From positions 4,035,001-4,099,000 of the forward strand of contig OX327683.1 in NCBI GenBank assembly GCA_946807835.1: DNA of 64,000 nucleotides. The letters run 5' to 3'. The stretch is from Ailanthus altissimus (Eukaryota; Streptophyta; Magnoliopsida; Sapindales; Simaroubaceae). Below, one piece after another: positions 1 to 9,989 of the stretch (position 1 is the stretch's first letter; every line of letters begins with the position of its first letter). The notes under the pieces are model-generated. The model had not been told where the DNA came from. It worked only from the letters and a program-made list of their open reading frames with translations, and did not search any database. The translations under genes and the position numbers were made by a program.

Positions 1-60
1 CAGCAACAGATTGCATAGCTTCAACAATGCGAGCAAAAGATTGCATAGCTTCAACAATGC
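1..60. repeat. 30-bp tandem duplication
   Basis: Bases 1-30 and 31-60 are two head-to-tail copies of one 30-bp unit, differing at about two positions. They lie at the edge of the MULE-derived coding remnant, so this is probably a local replication-slippage duplication in that sequence. Confidence 0.8.
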
Positions 61-610
61 CAACTTTTATGCATCCCACAAATACCATGAGTGACTGTCA
101 TGATTATCCCTCACCTATGTTTAATGAAGACCCAATATATACTCATTACGATATTGAAATAGAGAATGATGTCAATGGTATTGGAATTGCCAATGATGTG
201 AAAGAAGATGAAGGATCGGATAAAGTTCAGGATGGCAAGCATTGTTATATTTCTAATACCTCCCTTAATGAAGGTCCACAAGCATATGCTTCAACTAAAA
301 GAGGAAATTAAGTTGAAATAGAAAACCCTTCTCAATTTCATCCTCCAATACCACCATCAAATTTGGAGGTATCGAATAAGGTATCTAGTTCTAGAATTGA
401 GGATGTGTTTGTCAGGAAGTTGTATAATAGCAAATGTGAACTTTATAAGGCTATTAGCATGCTAGCACTAAAGGGTAATTGGAGTTTCAAACTGTTAAGG
501 TCTATTAAAGATTAATTTGAGGTAAAATACTGTGATGAGAGATGTAAATGAAGAGTATGTGCAGTGTCGATGGAGACGAGGCAATATATCATTGTGCGTG
601 GGATTGATGT
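27..610 (+). pseudogene. MULE (Mutator-like) transposase, N-terminal fragment
   Basis: The frame opening at 27 gives an acidic N-terminal region, stops at 309-311, and continues as recognisable MuDR-type N-terminal sequence: the stretch ALKGNWSFKLLRS near 460-505, followed by a VKYCDERCK-like segment. This is the conserved block that precedes the DDE transposase domain in plant MULEs. Several in-frame stops are present, so it is not functional. The reading breaks at 611, where a copia LTR begins, and resumes after 7056 beyond a second insertion. The bases between the two insertions (1443-1458) fit as part of the same MULE sequence. No terminal inverted repeat is visible in the window, so the 5' end of the element probably lies to the left. 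Confidence 0.65.
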
Positions 611-1442
611 TGTTGGAAAATTGGTGATTCAATAATCTTGGTTGGGCAATAAATGAGATGAATACCAAAAAGAAGAGTTACAAGAAGTCTAGAACGTGTG
701 GGATACATATGGAGAAGTCTAGGACATGTGGGACACGAAAAAGGAAGCGAAACAGGACTTAAAGATGTGAAGAAAATACGAGAGAAAACCGCCAGGTTTG
801 AGCGCTGCGGCGCCTATCATAGAAGCCCAGTGCTGTGGAGATGGACGCAATTTCTGGCAACGCCTAGAGACGAATGTCGGGGCACCAGAACGTGTGAGGA
901 TGTCCATTTTTTATCCAGATTTTGAGTTTTGGGAAGTTTTGGACTTCCAAAACAAGTGGACTCTTACTTTAACAAGGAATAGGGTTAGTAGGCATGAAAT
1001 ACACACTATATAAACACTTGTAAACCCTTTAGTTGAGCTTAAACATTAAAAGAGACTCCAAGAGAGGGGAAGAACTGGGTAGACACTAAGTACTTGTGTG
1101 CGCTAGGATGAAACCGTCGTTTGGGTGATCATTGTTCCTGGTAGAGTAAGAGTTCACTAAACATTAGGTCTTTTTTAGGGTTCTTCAATTAGGTTTTCTT
1201 TGTAAAATCTCTAGGAAGTTAATAAGAGAGGTTAGGATCCTTAAATCCACCGTGGACGTAGGCAATTAGCCGAACCACGTAGGATTGTATTGTGATCATT
1301 TATATTCTGCTTTGGATTCTTACTATTTTGCTTGATTAACAGGTTATTCCGCTATACAAAGATGTTAGAGTTCTAGGTTGAACTCAAGATTCTTCGCTTT
1401 AATATAACCTCGAGAGGGAGAATGGCATTTTCTCCCACAACA
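611..1442 (+). mobile_element. Ty1/copia-type solo LTR
   Basis: An 832-bp block starts TGTTGGAAAATTGGTGATTC, closely matching the LTR starts at 45791 and 47878. It contains the 'ccrtggacgtaggcaatt...gaaccacgta' block shared by those LTRs (about 1245-1285) and ends in CA. Flanking 5-mers gatgt (606-610) and gttgt (1443-1447) are a 4/5 match and a plausible target duplication. No internal region or second LTR follows, so it reads as a solo LTR inside the MULE fragment. A GC-rich box lies at 801-814, about 190 bp from the start. The exact right end could shift by about 3 bp. Confidence 0.7.
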
Positions 1443-1458
1443 GTTGTAGTTCACATAT

Positions 1459-2241
1459 TGATGCGATAATTCTATATCATAAATTAAGTGCAAGTATACA
1501 CTATCGTATGCAAGTAATAAAGAGACTAATTAGTCGGATGTCGAACCCACAGGGATAATTTCTTCTTTTTAACCAATTACTAAAATTATATCTTTCTAAT
1601 AATTATTCAGAAAAATAAAAATCTAAGAATGAATATAAGAAATATAAAAGCAAAAATACAATGCAATGAGATTTAAAGATAGCAATGTAGAGAAAACCTA
1701 GGATTAATATTATCCCTCAATATGTTTCTAATGATTAATCCTCTAATATTTAACTCACTTAGTCTTTATTATTGATCAAGACACTAATGTATTCACAAGC
1801 CTCTTTCAAGGTTATGCAAGTATATCTTAGTTTACCAAATACCTATATTTCTATGGTACTTGTAATAAATTAAGATTTACTTGCATGACCTTGGAAGAGG
1901 CTTGTGAATACATTAGTGTCTTGATCAATAATAAAGACTAAGTGAGTTAAATATTAGAGGATTAATCATTAGAAACATATTGAGGGATAATATTAATCCT
2001 AGGTTTTCTCTACATTGCTATCTTTAAATCTCATTGCATTGTATTTTTGCTTTTATATTTCTTATATTCATTCTTAGATTTTTATTTTTCTGAATAATTA
2101 TTAGAAAGATATAATTTTAGTAATTAGTTAAAAAGAAGAAATTATCCCTGTGGGTTCGACATCCGACTAATTAGTCTCTTTATTACTTGCATACGATAGT
2201 GTATACTTGCACTTAATTTATGATATAGAATTATCGCATCA
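1459..2241. repeat. Left terminal palindrome (LTR 3' part, inverted and direct)
   Basis: Arms 1459-1834 and 1866-2241 are each 376 bp and are reverse complements, with about five mismatches and no length differences. Four of the mismatches lie in the innermost 40 bp. The spacer is 31 bp. The right arm ends ...ATCGCATCA directly before the primer-binding site, so it is the downstream part of a genuine LTR. The left arm is its inverted copy. Confidence 0.9.
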
Positions 2242-2247
2242 AGTTTT

Positions 2248-2265
2248 TGGCGCCGTTGCCGGGGA
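2248..2265 (+). other. Athila-type primer-binding site
   Basis: TGGCGCCGTTGCCGGGGA begins 6 bp after the LTR end at 2241. It is the well-known Athila/Tat primer-binding site and fixes the plus-strand orientation of the internal region. Confidence 0.85.
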
Positions 2266-2380
2266 TAATTATCTACTTTTTCACCAATATTAATACCAAT
2301 CTTTCTCGTTTTTACTTTAGAATTTTTATTTTTATTTTTATTTTTCTTAATTTAGTTTTACTTTCTTTGTTACGAGGTAC

Positions 2381-4960
2381 ATGCGAAGATCGAAGAGTGA
2401 GGACTTGATTGCTTTTGATTCAGAAATTGAAAGAACTTTAAGAAGAATTAGAAGAGAGCAAAATCAAGTCAACACCATGGAAGACCAAGTACCAATTGCA
2501 CCCGACAATGAAGCAAGACCACTAAGGGAGTATGCTGTTCCCTTAGTCAATGGAATCCATTCAAGCATTCAAAGACCAACTGTTCAAGCTAACAACTTTG
2601 AGATCAAGCCAAGCACGATTCAAATGCTCAAGGATTCGGTACAATTTAGTGGACTACCCAATGACGATCCAAACATGCACATTATCAACTTCTTGGAGAT
2701 ATGTGACACATTTAAATACAATGGGGTGTCCGATGATGCAATTCGACTAAGGTTGTTTCCCTTTTCCTCGAGAGACAAAGCAAAAAGCTGGCTGTTATCA
2801 CTTCCATCCGGATCTATAGCTACATGGGATGATCTTGCACAAAAGTTCCTCGCCAAATATTTTCCACCTGCTAAAACTGCCAAGATGAGGAACGACATCA
2901 CATCATTCCTACAACTAGATGGAGAATCTCTTTATGAGGCATGGGAGAGATACAAAGATATGCAAAGAAAATGTCCTCATCATGGAGTTCCGAAGTAGTT
3001 ACTTGTACAAACATTCTACAATGGATTAGCCGGTCAATTCAGAACGATAGTAGATGCTGCAGCTGGAGGAGCACTCATGAACAAATCCACTAATGAAGCT
3101 TATGATCTACTAGATGAGATGGCGTCCAATGCCTATCAATGGCCCACCGAAAGGTCAACCACAAGAAAGATCGCTGGATTACATGAAGTAGACACTTTGA
3201 CTACATTATCTGCCCAAGTCAACCTCTTGACCAAACAATTAAGCAACTTGGGAGTTAATGCTATCAAGAGTCAACCCATCACCTGCGATTTCTGTGGAGG
3301 AAATCATGCTAATGGACAATGCATGGAGACTGCTCAATATGTAGGGGACTTCAACCGCAACAATCCTAATTCTAATTTTTATAATCCTGGATGGAGAAAT
3401 CACCCCAACTTCTCATGGAGCAGCAATAATCAAGGACAGCATTCTAAAGCTCCTCCTGGCTTTCAACCACAAGTACAGCAAGAGAAGAAACCAGACATTG
3501 AAGACATGCTCTTACAATTTATGAAGAAAACAGATGCACTCTTCCAAAGTCAAGCAGCTTCACTTAGAGCCTTAGAGAATCAAGTAGGACAACTTGCTAC
3601 AGCAATAAACAATCGACCTCAAGGAACTCTACCAAGCAACACCGAAGTCAATCCAAAAGGAAGCGTAGAACAGTGCCAAGCCATCTCCCTAAGAAGTGGT
3701 AAAGTCTTACATGATAACACTCCTCAACCACAACTTTCGGAAATGATAGAGAAGGAAAAAGAACCAGTGGTCCAGCAAGATGACGTGCAACCATATAGAC
3801 CACCTATACCATTTCCTCAGAGATTACAGCAGCTCAGAAACCAAGAGAAGAGTGATGAGACACAGAAAAGCATAGAATCTGGTATTCAAGTACAAGAACA
3901 GAAAAGTGAAAATGCAGCAGAAGATACCAGTAGCAATCCGCAGAAGCAATCTACGTAGTCATTCACTCCACCACCTCCATTTCCTCAGAGGCTGCAAAAG
4001 AAGAAACTAGATAAGCAATTTTTTAAATTTCTTGATATTTTTAAGAAATTACATATTAATCTTCCTTTTGCAGATGCACTGGAGCAAATGCCAAGCTATG
4101 TGAGATTTATGAAGGACATCCTATCAAAAAAGAGAAAAATAGATGACTTCGAGACTGTGGCCTTGACGGAAGAGTGTAGCGCCATCCTCCTAAAGAAACT
4201 ACCTCTAAAGCTCAAAGATCCTGGGAGTTTCACCATACCATGCTCAATTGGGAATTATGATTTTGGGAAGGCACTTTGTGATCTGGGAGCTAGCATCAAT
4301 CTTATGCCACTGTCCGTGTATAAAAAGTTGGGACTGAAAGAAGCCAAACCAACAAATATCACACTTCAGTTAGCAGATCGTTCTCTCACCTATCCTAAGG
4401 GATTAATTGAAGATGTGTTGGTTAAGGTCGATAAATTCATCTTCCCTGCCGATTTCATTGTTTTGGATATGGAAGAAGACAAAGAGATCCCAATCATCCT
4501 TGGAAGACCCTTCCTAGCCACTGGAAGAACAATCATTGATGTGCAAAAAGAGGAGTTGACCATAAGGGTACAAGAGGACACAGTCACTTTTAAGGTCTTC
4601 AAGGAGATCAAATTACCAACTGAAAATGAAGACTGTTTCTGCATTAATGTGATGCACCCAAGTGTCAAGCAAATTAAAGAGATGGAGACATTGGATCCTC
4701 ACATCCGAAAAAGAGCATTAAAGCATAGGAAGGCAAGAGAGAAGAAGAAAAAGCAGCATCACGACGAAGCAAGCAAAGAGAAAGAAAAGGAAGAACCATC
4801 TCCCCGGTCTAAGATTAAAGTCTTTCCGGAGAGACATAATGAGAATGGAGCAAAAGATACTACCCAAGGTTTAATTGCAAAAATATGGAAGCCGAAAAAG
4901 AAGAAAGCCAGCAAGATCACTTACTCAAATGCTTCCATCAGCATCTTCGACCCACCATAA
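2381..4960 (+). pseudogene. Athila-like gag-protease polyprotein with two amber codons
   Basis: One reading frame of 860 codons from ATG 2381 to a TAA at 4958-4960, broken only by TAG at 2996-2998 and TAG at 3956-3958. Residues about 70-205 carry the retrotransposon gag domain (SVQFSGLPNDDPNMHIINFL; W and Y positions in DDLAQKFLAKYFPP). A Cys/His segment CDFCGGNHANGQC follows near 3284-3325, then a Q/P-rich linker. The aspartic protease lies near 4260-4540, with the active-site motif DLGAS at about 4280 and the flap-distal ILGRPFLATG at about 4497. The C-terminus is Lys/Glu-rich. The first TAG stands where relatives usually have Trp, so TGG to TAG is likely. No pol domains follow: the next 1.8 kb is noncoding. 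Such an element would depend on an autonomous partner for reverse transcription. Confidence 0.85.
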
Positions 4961-6729
4961 AAGAAAAGGAAGCCCCGTCAAGCCAATGACGTTAAATCAA
5001 GCGCTACTTGGGAGGCAACCCAAGAAAAGTATTAATATTATTATTATCATTTTTTTATGTTTTCAGCACAAAAAAAAAAAAAAAAAAACCAAGAATTTCA
5101 GCGCTCCAGCGGCATAACATGGCGCGGCAACGACAGAAAAATCGAGACACCACCGCCCCCGCGGTACACGCAACATCGCGCCAGCACAAATTCCAGTAAC
5201 TGTGCAGAAATCAGCCTTCAGCGCTGCAGCGATAGACGATTACCGCGGCAGCGCCAGAACATCGCCCCAGCGATGGAGAGTCAGCGTGGCAGCGAAACAT
5301 TGACCAGGGAAGTCTCTTACTTTCACTTCTTTATTTTTTTTTGACATTGGGGACAATGTCTAAATTAAGTTTGGGGGTGGGAAACACTTTCTTGTGTTCA
5401 TTTTTCTGCATGATTTGGGTGGTCATTCTTGTGGGTTAAATTTTTTTTTTAGTTACTTAGTTTTTTTTTAGTTAATTAATTTTTATTAGGTTTTGATAAG
5501 ATGATCATTAGTCTATGATAAGAAAAAGAATACATGGTTGAATTTATTTTTACACATCCATAGAGAATGATAGATACTTGAGACAATTTTGATTATTCAA
5601 GTTTAGGAACAAGTTCGACCTTATTCATAATCACCAGTTTTTTTGAGCACTTTATAAGCATGAATAGTTATAACTATTACTTAGAGATACTTATGTTTTA
5701 GAGAGTACACCACAGTATCGAAGACCGACACTCTAGAACTTGTCTTTAATTACTACTTGAGGCGAAATTCTAGGAAACACATGAATAGGGAAATGACATT
5801 AGGCCATTTTTGGACCGATTAAGCCTTTCTAACCTACCTTTTATTGTATATTTATCTCTAGTACCCTATTTTGAGCCTAATGACCCATTCTTTGGTTTAA
5901 CCACATTACAAGCCCAAGACTTAAAGTTTATTTATCTAGAAAATTACCCGTAACACCATAAACCTTGCATTTACTTAGAAATACTCTTGAAAAGAAAAAA
6001 GTTGTGGTGATATGAGAAAAATAAGTTTGGGTGGTATTTGTCAATCTAAGTTTGGGGGTATTCAAAAAAAAAAAAAAAAAAGTAAAATAAAATACCCCCA
6101 GCTTAAGAAAAAGAAGAAATTCTTTGAAAAAAAAAAGGTTGAAAAGAAGGATGGGAACACAATAAGTTTGGGGGAAGAGATAATACAAGGAAAAAAAGAT
6201 AAAGAGGTTTCTAGGTAAAATCTAAGTGTTCATGGTGTGAATTGAACTTCATATATTTATCCTTTTATCCCACCTTGACCTTAGCCTTACATTACAAGCT
6301 AAGTAAAGTCCTAAATAGATCCCTAGACATGTGATTTTCTACATTAGTGGAGAGTGGTAATAAAGACAAGCTTATGGAAGTGTCATTATACAAATAAAAT
6401 GCCAAGACATCATCTTTTCTGTACAAACTAAAGTATAAAGTAAATAAAAGTATGGTTTAGCTATTTACTTGCTGCTTGCACACACACACACAGTGATTGT
6501 CTATAAGGAAGAATAAGGGACTAAACAAAGATAATTTAGAATTGTTAATAGCTATTTATCGATCTTAAGGATTTGTATCATTTCGTCAGCCTTTGAGACA
6601 ATGATTTTGATCATCTTACTAGTATTAGTATATTTTGTTTTGTTAAATGAGTCAAGTATAACCCTTTGTTTCTCTCTTAGTTTTATTTTATTGCTTGAGG
6701 ACAAACAAGTATTTAAGTTTGGGGGAATT
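4961..6729 (+). other. 3' noncoding region of the Athila-like element, with repeated polypurine-type boxes
   Basis: No coding potential seen. It starts with the sequence typical of this region (acgttaaatcaagcg...gggaggcaaccca, 4987-5025). A GC-rich island at 5099-5290 is rich in CAGCGC motifs, and GACATTGGGGACAATG follows at 5343. AAGTTTGGGGG occurs at 5367, 6048, 6164 and 6715, with a variant at 6023. The last copy directly abuts the LTR start at 6730 and is the likely functional polypurine tract. Poly-A runs at 5070-5088 and 6064-6080 are low complexity. Confidence 0.75.
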
Positions 6730-7056
6730 TGCTAAAGGCAAATTTGTCATATATTTTCTCATGTTTTTATTATTGATATTTTATGATTTTATGAGAATAG
6801 ATGGCTATTTATGTGCTTTATTGTTATTTATAGGGACTTGAACGAAATTTAAAGAAAGAACGCAAAAGGAGCGAAAACAGGGACTAAAATGCAAAGTTTT
6901 AGTCCCTGTTTTCGCTCCTTTTGCGTTCTTTCTTTAAATTTCGTTCAAGTCCCTATAAATAACAATAAAGCACATAAATAGCCATCTATTCTCATAAAAT
7001 CATAAAATATCAATAATAAAAACATGAGAAAATATATGACAAATTTGCCCTTATCA
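6730..7056. repeat. Right terminal palindrome (LTR 5' part, direct and inverted)
   Basis: Arms 6730-6889 and 6897-7056 are each 160 bp, match at about 158/160 and are separated by a 7-nt spacer (TGCAAAG). The left arm starts TGCTAAAGGCAAATTTG immediately after the polypurine tract, so it is the true upstream end of the LTR. The right arm is its inverted copy and ends at the CATAT target duplication. A TATA-like TATTTATAG lies near 6827-6835. Confidence 0.9.
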
Positions 7057-7061
7057 CATAT

Positions 7062-7410
7062 GTCAATCAGATTGGTTGCATGATGTTCACTGGCAAGAAA
7101 AGAGTCAGATTATTGATAATTATATCAAAATAAGTTTACATCAGTCAATAGAGTTTACAGACCCAAGAAGATCCAAGCTAATATAAGGAAAGAGTTTGGG
7201 GTTTAGATAACGTATCCCACTGCTCGACGATATAAGGAGCATGCATATAGGTTGATAGTTGGCTCTCTAGAGGCTTTATATAGATTACTCATAGCATACT
7301 GTTATATGTTGAAATAACAAAACTCAGGTACGGTTACTCACATAGAAGTTGATGACATTATTAAATTGAAGCTCGTCCTATACATGGGAATAAATTTTTT
7401 TTTTTAACAC
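7062..7410 (+). pseudogene. MULE transposase fragment, continuation
   Basis: After the second CATAT copy the MULE reading resumes. The frame gives YRPKKIQANIRKEFGV near 7150-7200, YKEHAYR near 7230, LLIAYCYML near 7280-7305 and VTHIEVDD near 7335-7356. These match the conserved region just before the MULE DDE catalytic domain. Frameshifts and stops are frequent. Nothing of the catalytic core is recognisable after about 7410, so the element was truncated before or during the rearrangement around 7345-9960. Confidence 0.6.
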
Positions 7411-7990
7411 AAATACCATTTTCTTGTTCATTAATCAAATATAAAGGTACATCATGTACAATAATTGAATTAAAGTACGTTATACTTTAATAAATGTTCA
7501 AAATAATTGTTTGATATGTAGGAAATTGGTGATTTAAAATTAATGATGAATTTTGATTTTGGGTGGAGACCAATGAAGAGTCAGAAAGAAATCTAGTAAA
7601 TGAGAGTAGTGCTAGGAAGGAACAAAACAAAAATTCAGATGTAAGGAACTATTCACACAATGGCTACAGTGTGCACGACACTGTTCACGTGACAATTTAT
7701 AGGTATATTCTATTTTGGCTCAGTTGACTTTTTTAAGTGAGATTTAGACTTCCACAACTAAATATTCTTCTGACTATGTTTAGGGCTTCTAAGGTTAATA
7801 TTAATACTATGAAAACCCTTGTAACTTATTGCAATTGATATTAAGCATCAAAAGTAACAAGAGAGAGAATAGAGAGCTTAAGGCACAATTGAGTGATTTG
7901 AGTGCATAAGAAAGTGTGGTATAGATCCTTAGGGCTCTTGGGTATTTGGTTATTCTTTGCAATCTCTTGTGGTGTTATTTCGATGCAAAA
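7345..7990 (+). repeat. Imperfect tandem duplication, copy 1
   Basis: This block is repeated at 9284-9960 at roughly 85% identity by eye, a period of about 1.94 kb. It starts in MULE-derived sequence and runs into the copia LTR, so the duplication crosses the LTR boundary. Ordinary LTR-LTR pairing would not repeat the flanking DNA. Confidence 0.7.
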
Positions 7991-8191
7991 TAATTGGAAT
8001 AAAAGAATTTAGGATCCTTGATCCACTATAGATATAGGCGATTTTTTCGAACTATACACATTGGTGTTTACTTTCTTTGGTGTGTGATTGATTTTCTCCT
8101 TATTTGTGTCACTTTACTTTTCTTGGTTGTTTGTGTGAAACTTCAATAAGGCACTAAGAATTTCTTAGGGGTACACTAAAAAACTGTAACA
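7517..8191 (+). mobile_element. Copia-type LTR (5')
   Basis: It begins TGTAGGAAATTGGTGATTTA, which is LTR-start-like compared with 45791. It carries 'actgttcacgtgac' near 7680, 'gatccactatagatataggcgat' near 8017-8040, and ends ...TGTAACA three bases before a primer-binding site. Confidence 0.65.
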
Positions 8192-8194
8192 AAC

Positions 8195-8206
8195 TGGTAT
8201 TAGAGC
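8195..8206 (+). other. Copia primer-binding site
   Basis: TGGTATTAGAGC, one base from the usual plant copia initiator-Met-tRNA site TGGTATCAGAGC. Confidence 0.75.
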
Positions 8207-8222
8207 AAGGTTTGATTTACCT

Positions 8223-8960
8223 ATGGCTTTTCACAAATATGAAATAAAGAAATTTAATGGGTAAAATAATTGTAATCTATAAAAGGTGAAGGTGATGGCT
8301 CTACTGGTGAGTCAAGAGTTAAAGTCAGTCCTCGAAGAAACTCAATCAACAACCAGTGAAGAAAAGAAGCTAGTAAAACTTGGTGGCTTAAATAAAGAAA
8401 CTAGTTAGAAAAAGAGCCCATAATACAATTGTACTATCCTTGTGTGATGAAGTTGTAAAGAAGGTGGCTGTAGGGAAGACGACAATGGGTCTTTGAAAAA
8501 GCTTGATGTACTATATACGATGAAATCCTTAGCAAATCGTCTGTATGTAAAGAGGAGGTTATATCAATTGGCTATGAGTGAGGGAACTTCTATAAGCCAC
8601 CACATTGACGTCTTTAACAAGATTTTCATTGATCTTGAGGCGATAAATATCAAGATTCAAGATGAATACAAGACAACTATCTTGTTATGCTCTCTTCCTC
8701 CAAGTCTTGAGCACTTTATGGACATACTCATGTATGGTAGGGAGACTTTGATGGTTAGTGATGTTAAAGCCTCATAAAATTCTAAAGAAAAAGAAAAAAG
8801 ATCGAAATCTTAGAGTGCAATATGGTTAGTTACAATATGAAGAGATGGTAAGAGAAATCAATGTGGTAGATCGAAGAAGTGCTACTTATGTAATAAGAAG
8901 GGGCATTTGAAGAGAGAATACCCAAAAAGAAAGATAAAGAAAAAAAGAAGGAACTGCAAT
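8223..8960 (+). pseudogene. Copia gag remnant
   Basis: Starts at ATG 8223 with KYEIKKFNG, the typical N-terminus of plant copia gag. The open stretch 8493-8777 has the UBN2-type gag signature (LYQLAMSEGTSISHHIDVFN, then LLCSLPPSLEHF). A CCHC-like knuckle CYLCNKKGHLKREYP lies at 8880-8924; its last Cys is replaced by Tyr. Stops and frameshifts break the frame before 8490 and after 8777. No protease, integrase or reverse transcriptase follows before the second LTR copy, so pol is deleted. Confidence 0.75.
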
Positions 8961-9283
8961 AATTTATGTTGAAAAGTTTTTTTTTTAGAGTGGTTAAGAA
9001 AGTGTAAAGAACAATGGTAAGGGTAAAGTGGTCGAAATTTTTTGTGTTTAGCTAATAAAGATCAAAACTGTTAAGCAAGTTTAAAAAAAAGGGATTCTTT
9101 AGGGACATTTCCCAACTTTTAATCAGCTCTATATTTTTATTTATTTTCTTATGTTTAACGCATATTCCCATATAATTACATTCTAGAATAAAAATGTACG
9201 TTTTCAATAGTTTATTAATCTTTAGTTCGAATTACGTTTCGTGAAAATAATTAATTGCTCAAATTTTAAATTTCATAAAGAAG

Positions 9284-9960
9284 TTGCATAAGATGACATT
9301 ATTAAATTGAAGCTTGTGCTATATATAGGAATAATTGTTTTTTTTTAATACAAACACTCTTTTGTTTTTGTTCATTCATAAAATACAAAGGTACACCATG
9401 TACAATAATTAAATTAAAGCACCTTATACTTTAATAAATGTTCAAAATAATTGTCTCATATGTTGTAAATTGGTGATTCAAAATCAAGAATGCATTTTGA
9501 TTTTGAGGTAGAAACTAATGAAGAGTCAATAAAAAGTCTAGCATATGAAAATCGTGATAGAAATGAGCAAAACAAAAAAGCTGAAAACAAAGAATTGCTC
9601 ACGCGCAAGTGCTGTACACACAGCACTGTTCATGCGAATACTATTCATGCAATAACTTATGGGTATTTTCTCTTTTGAGTCAATTGACTTTTTTAAGTCA
9701 GATTTGGACTTCTATAAATAAAGACTCCTATTCCAACTAAATTTAAAGTTTCAAAGGTTAGTATTAATACTATGTAAACCATTGTAACTCTTGATAATTG
9801 ATATCAAGCATAACAAGCAACAAAAGAGATAATAAAGAGCTTAGAAAATACTTGAGCGATTTGAGTGTACAAAAAAGTGTGGCAGAGATCCTTGGAGCTC
9901 TTAGGTACTTGGGAACGTCTTGTAATCTCTTATGGAATTCTTTTGGTACAAAAGTGTTAA
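9284..9960 (+). repeat. Imperfect tandem duplication, copy 2 (flank plus partial copia LTR)
   Basis: Bases 9284-9460 repeat the MULE-derived flank of 7345-7516. From 9461 the copia LTR restarts (TGTTGTAAATTGGTGATTC) and stays alignable to about 9950, then diverges. The LTR copy is therefore truncated. Confidence 0.65.
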
Positions 9961-9989
9961 TGTGCTGTTCGTAAGAAGTAAATGTGTAC

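Larger units (their letters stand above)
1459..7056. mobile_element. Athila-like Ty3/gypsy element with inverted core (non-autonomous, gag-protease only)
   Basis: A 5,598-bp unit flanked by the perfect 5-bp duplication CATAT (1454-1458 and 7057-7061). The core reads on the plus strand: an Athila-type primer-binding site, gag-protease, a long 3' noncoding region and a polypurine tract. The outer ends (TGATGCG... on the left, ...GCCCTTATCA on the right) are those of a minus-strand element of this family, as shown by the solo LTR at 35077-36471. Each terminal repeat is a near-perfect palindrome: the left is made only from the downstream part of the LTR, the right only from the upstream part. The layout R'-R-core-L-L' is what inversion between the middles of the two LTRs would leave. 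No reverse transcriptase, RNase H or integrase is present. Confidence 0.85.

Noticed and set aside
1459..2241. Palindrome as a microRNA or hairpin-RNA gene
   Set aside because: The arms are LTR sequence with LTR ends, a primer-binding site and target duplications, so a rearranged retrotransposon explains it better.
2620..2901. Antisense open frame of 93 codons
   Set aside because: A shadow of the gag frame on the opposite strand, without any motif.
1459..7056. Palindromes as a simple assembly or read-folding artefact
   Set aside because: A folded read would duplicate flanking DNA too. Here both palindromes stop exactly at LTR ends and at a shared CATAT duplication, and the MULE reading resumes across it. 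Long reads should still confirm.
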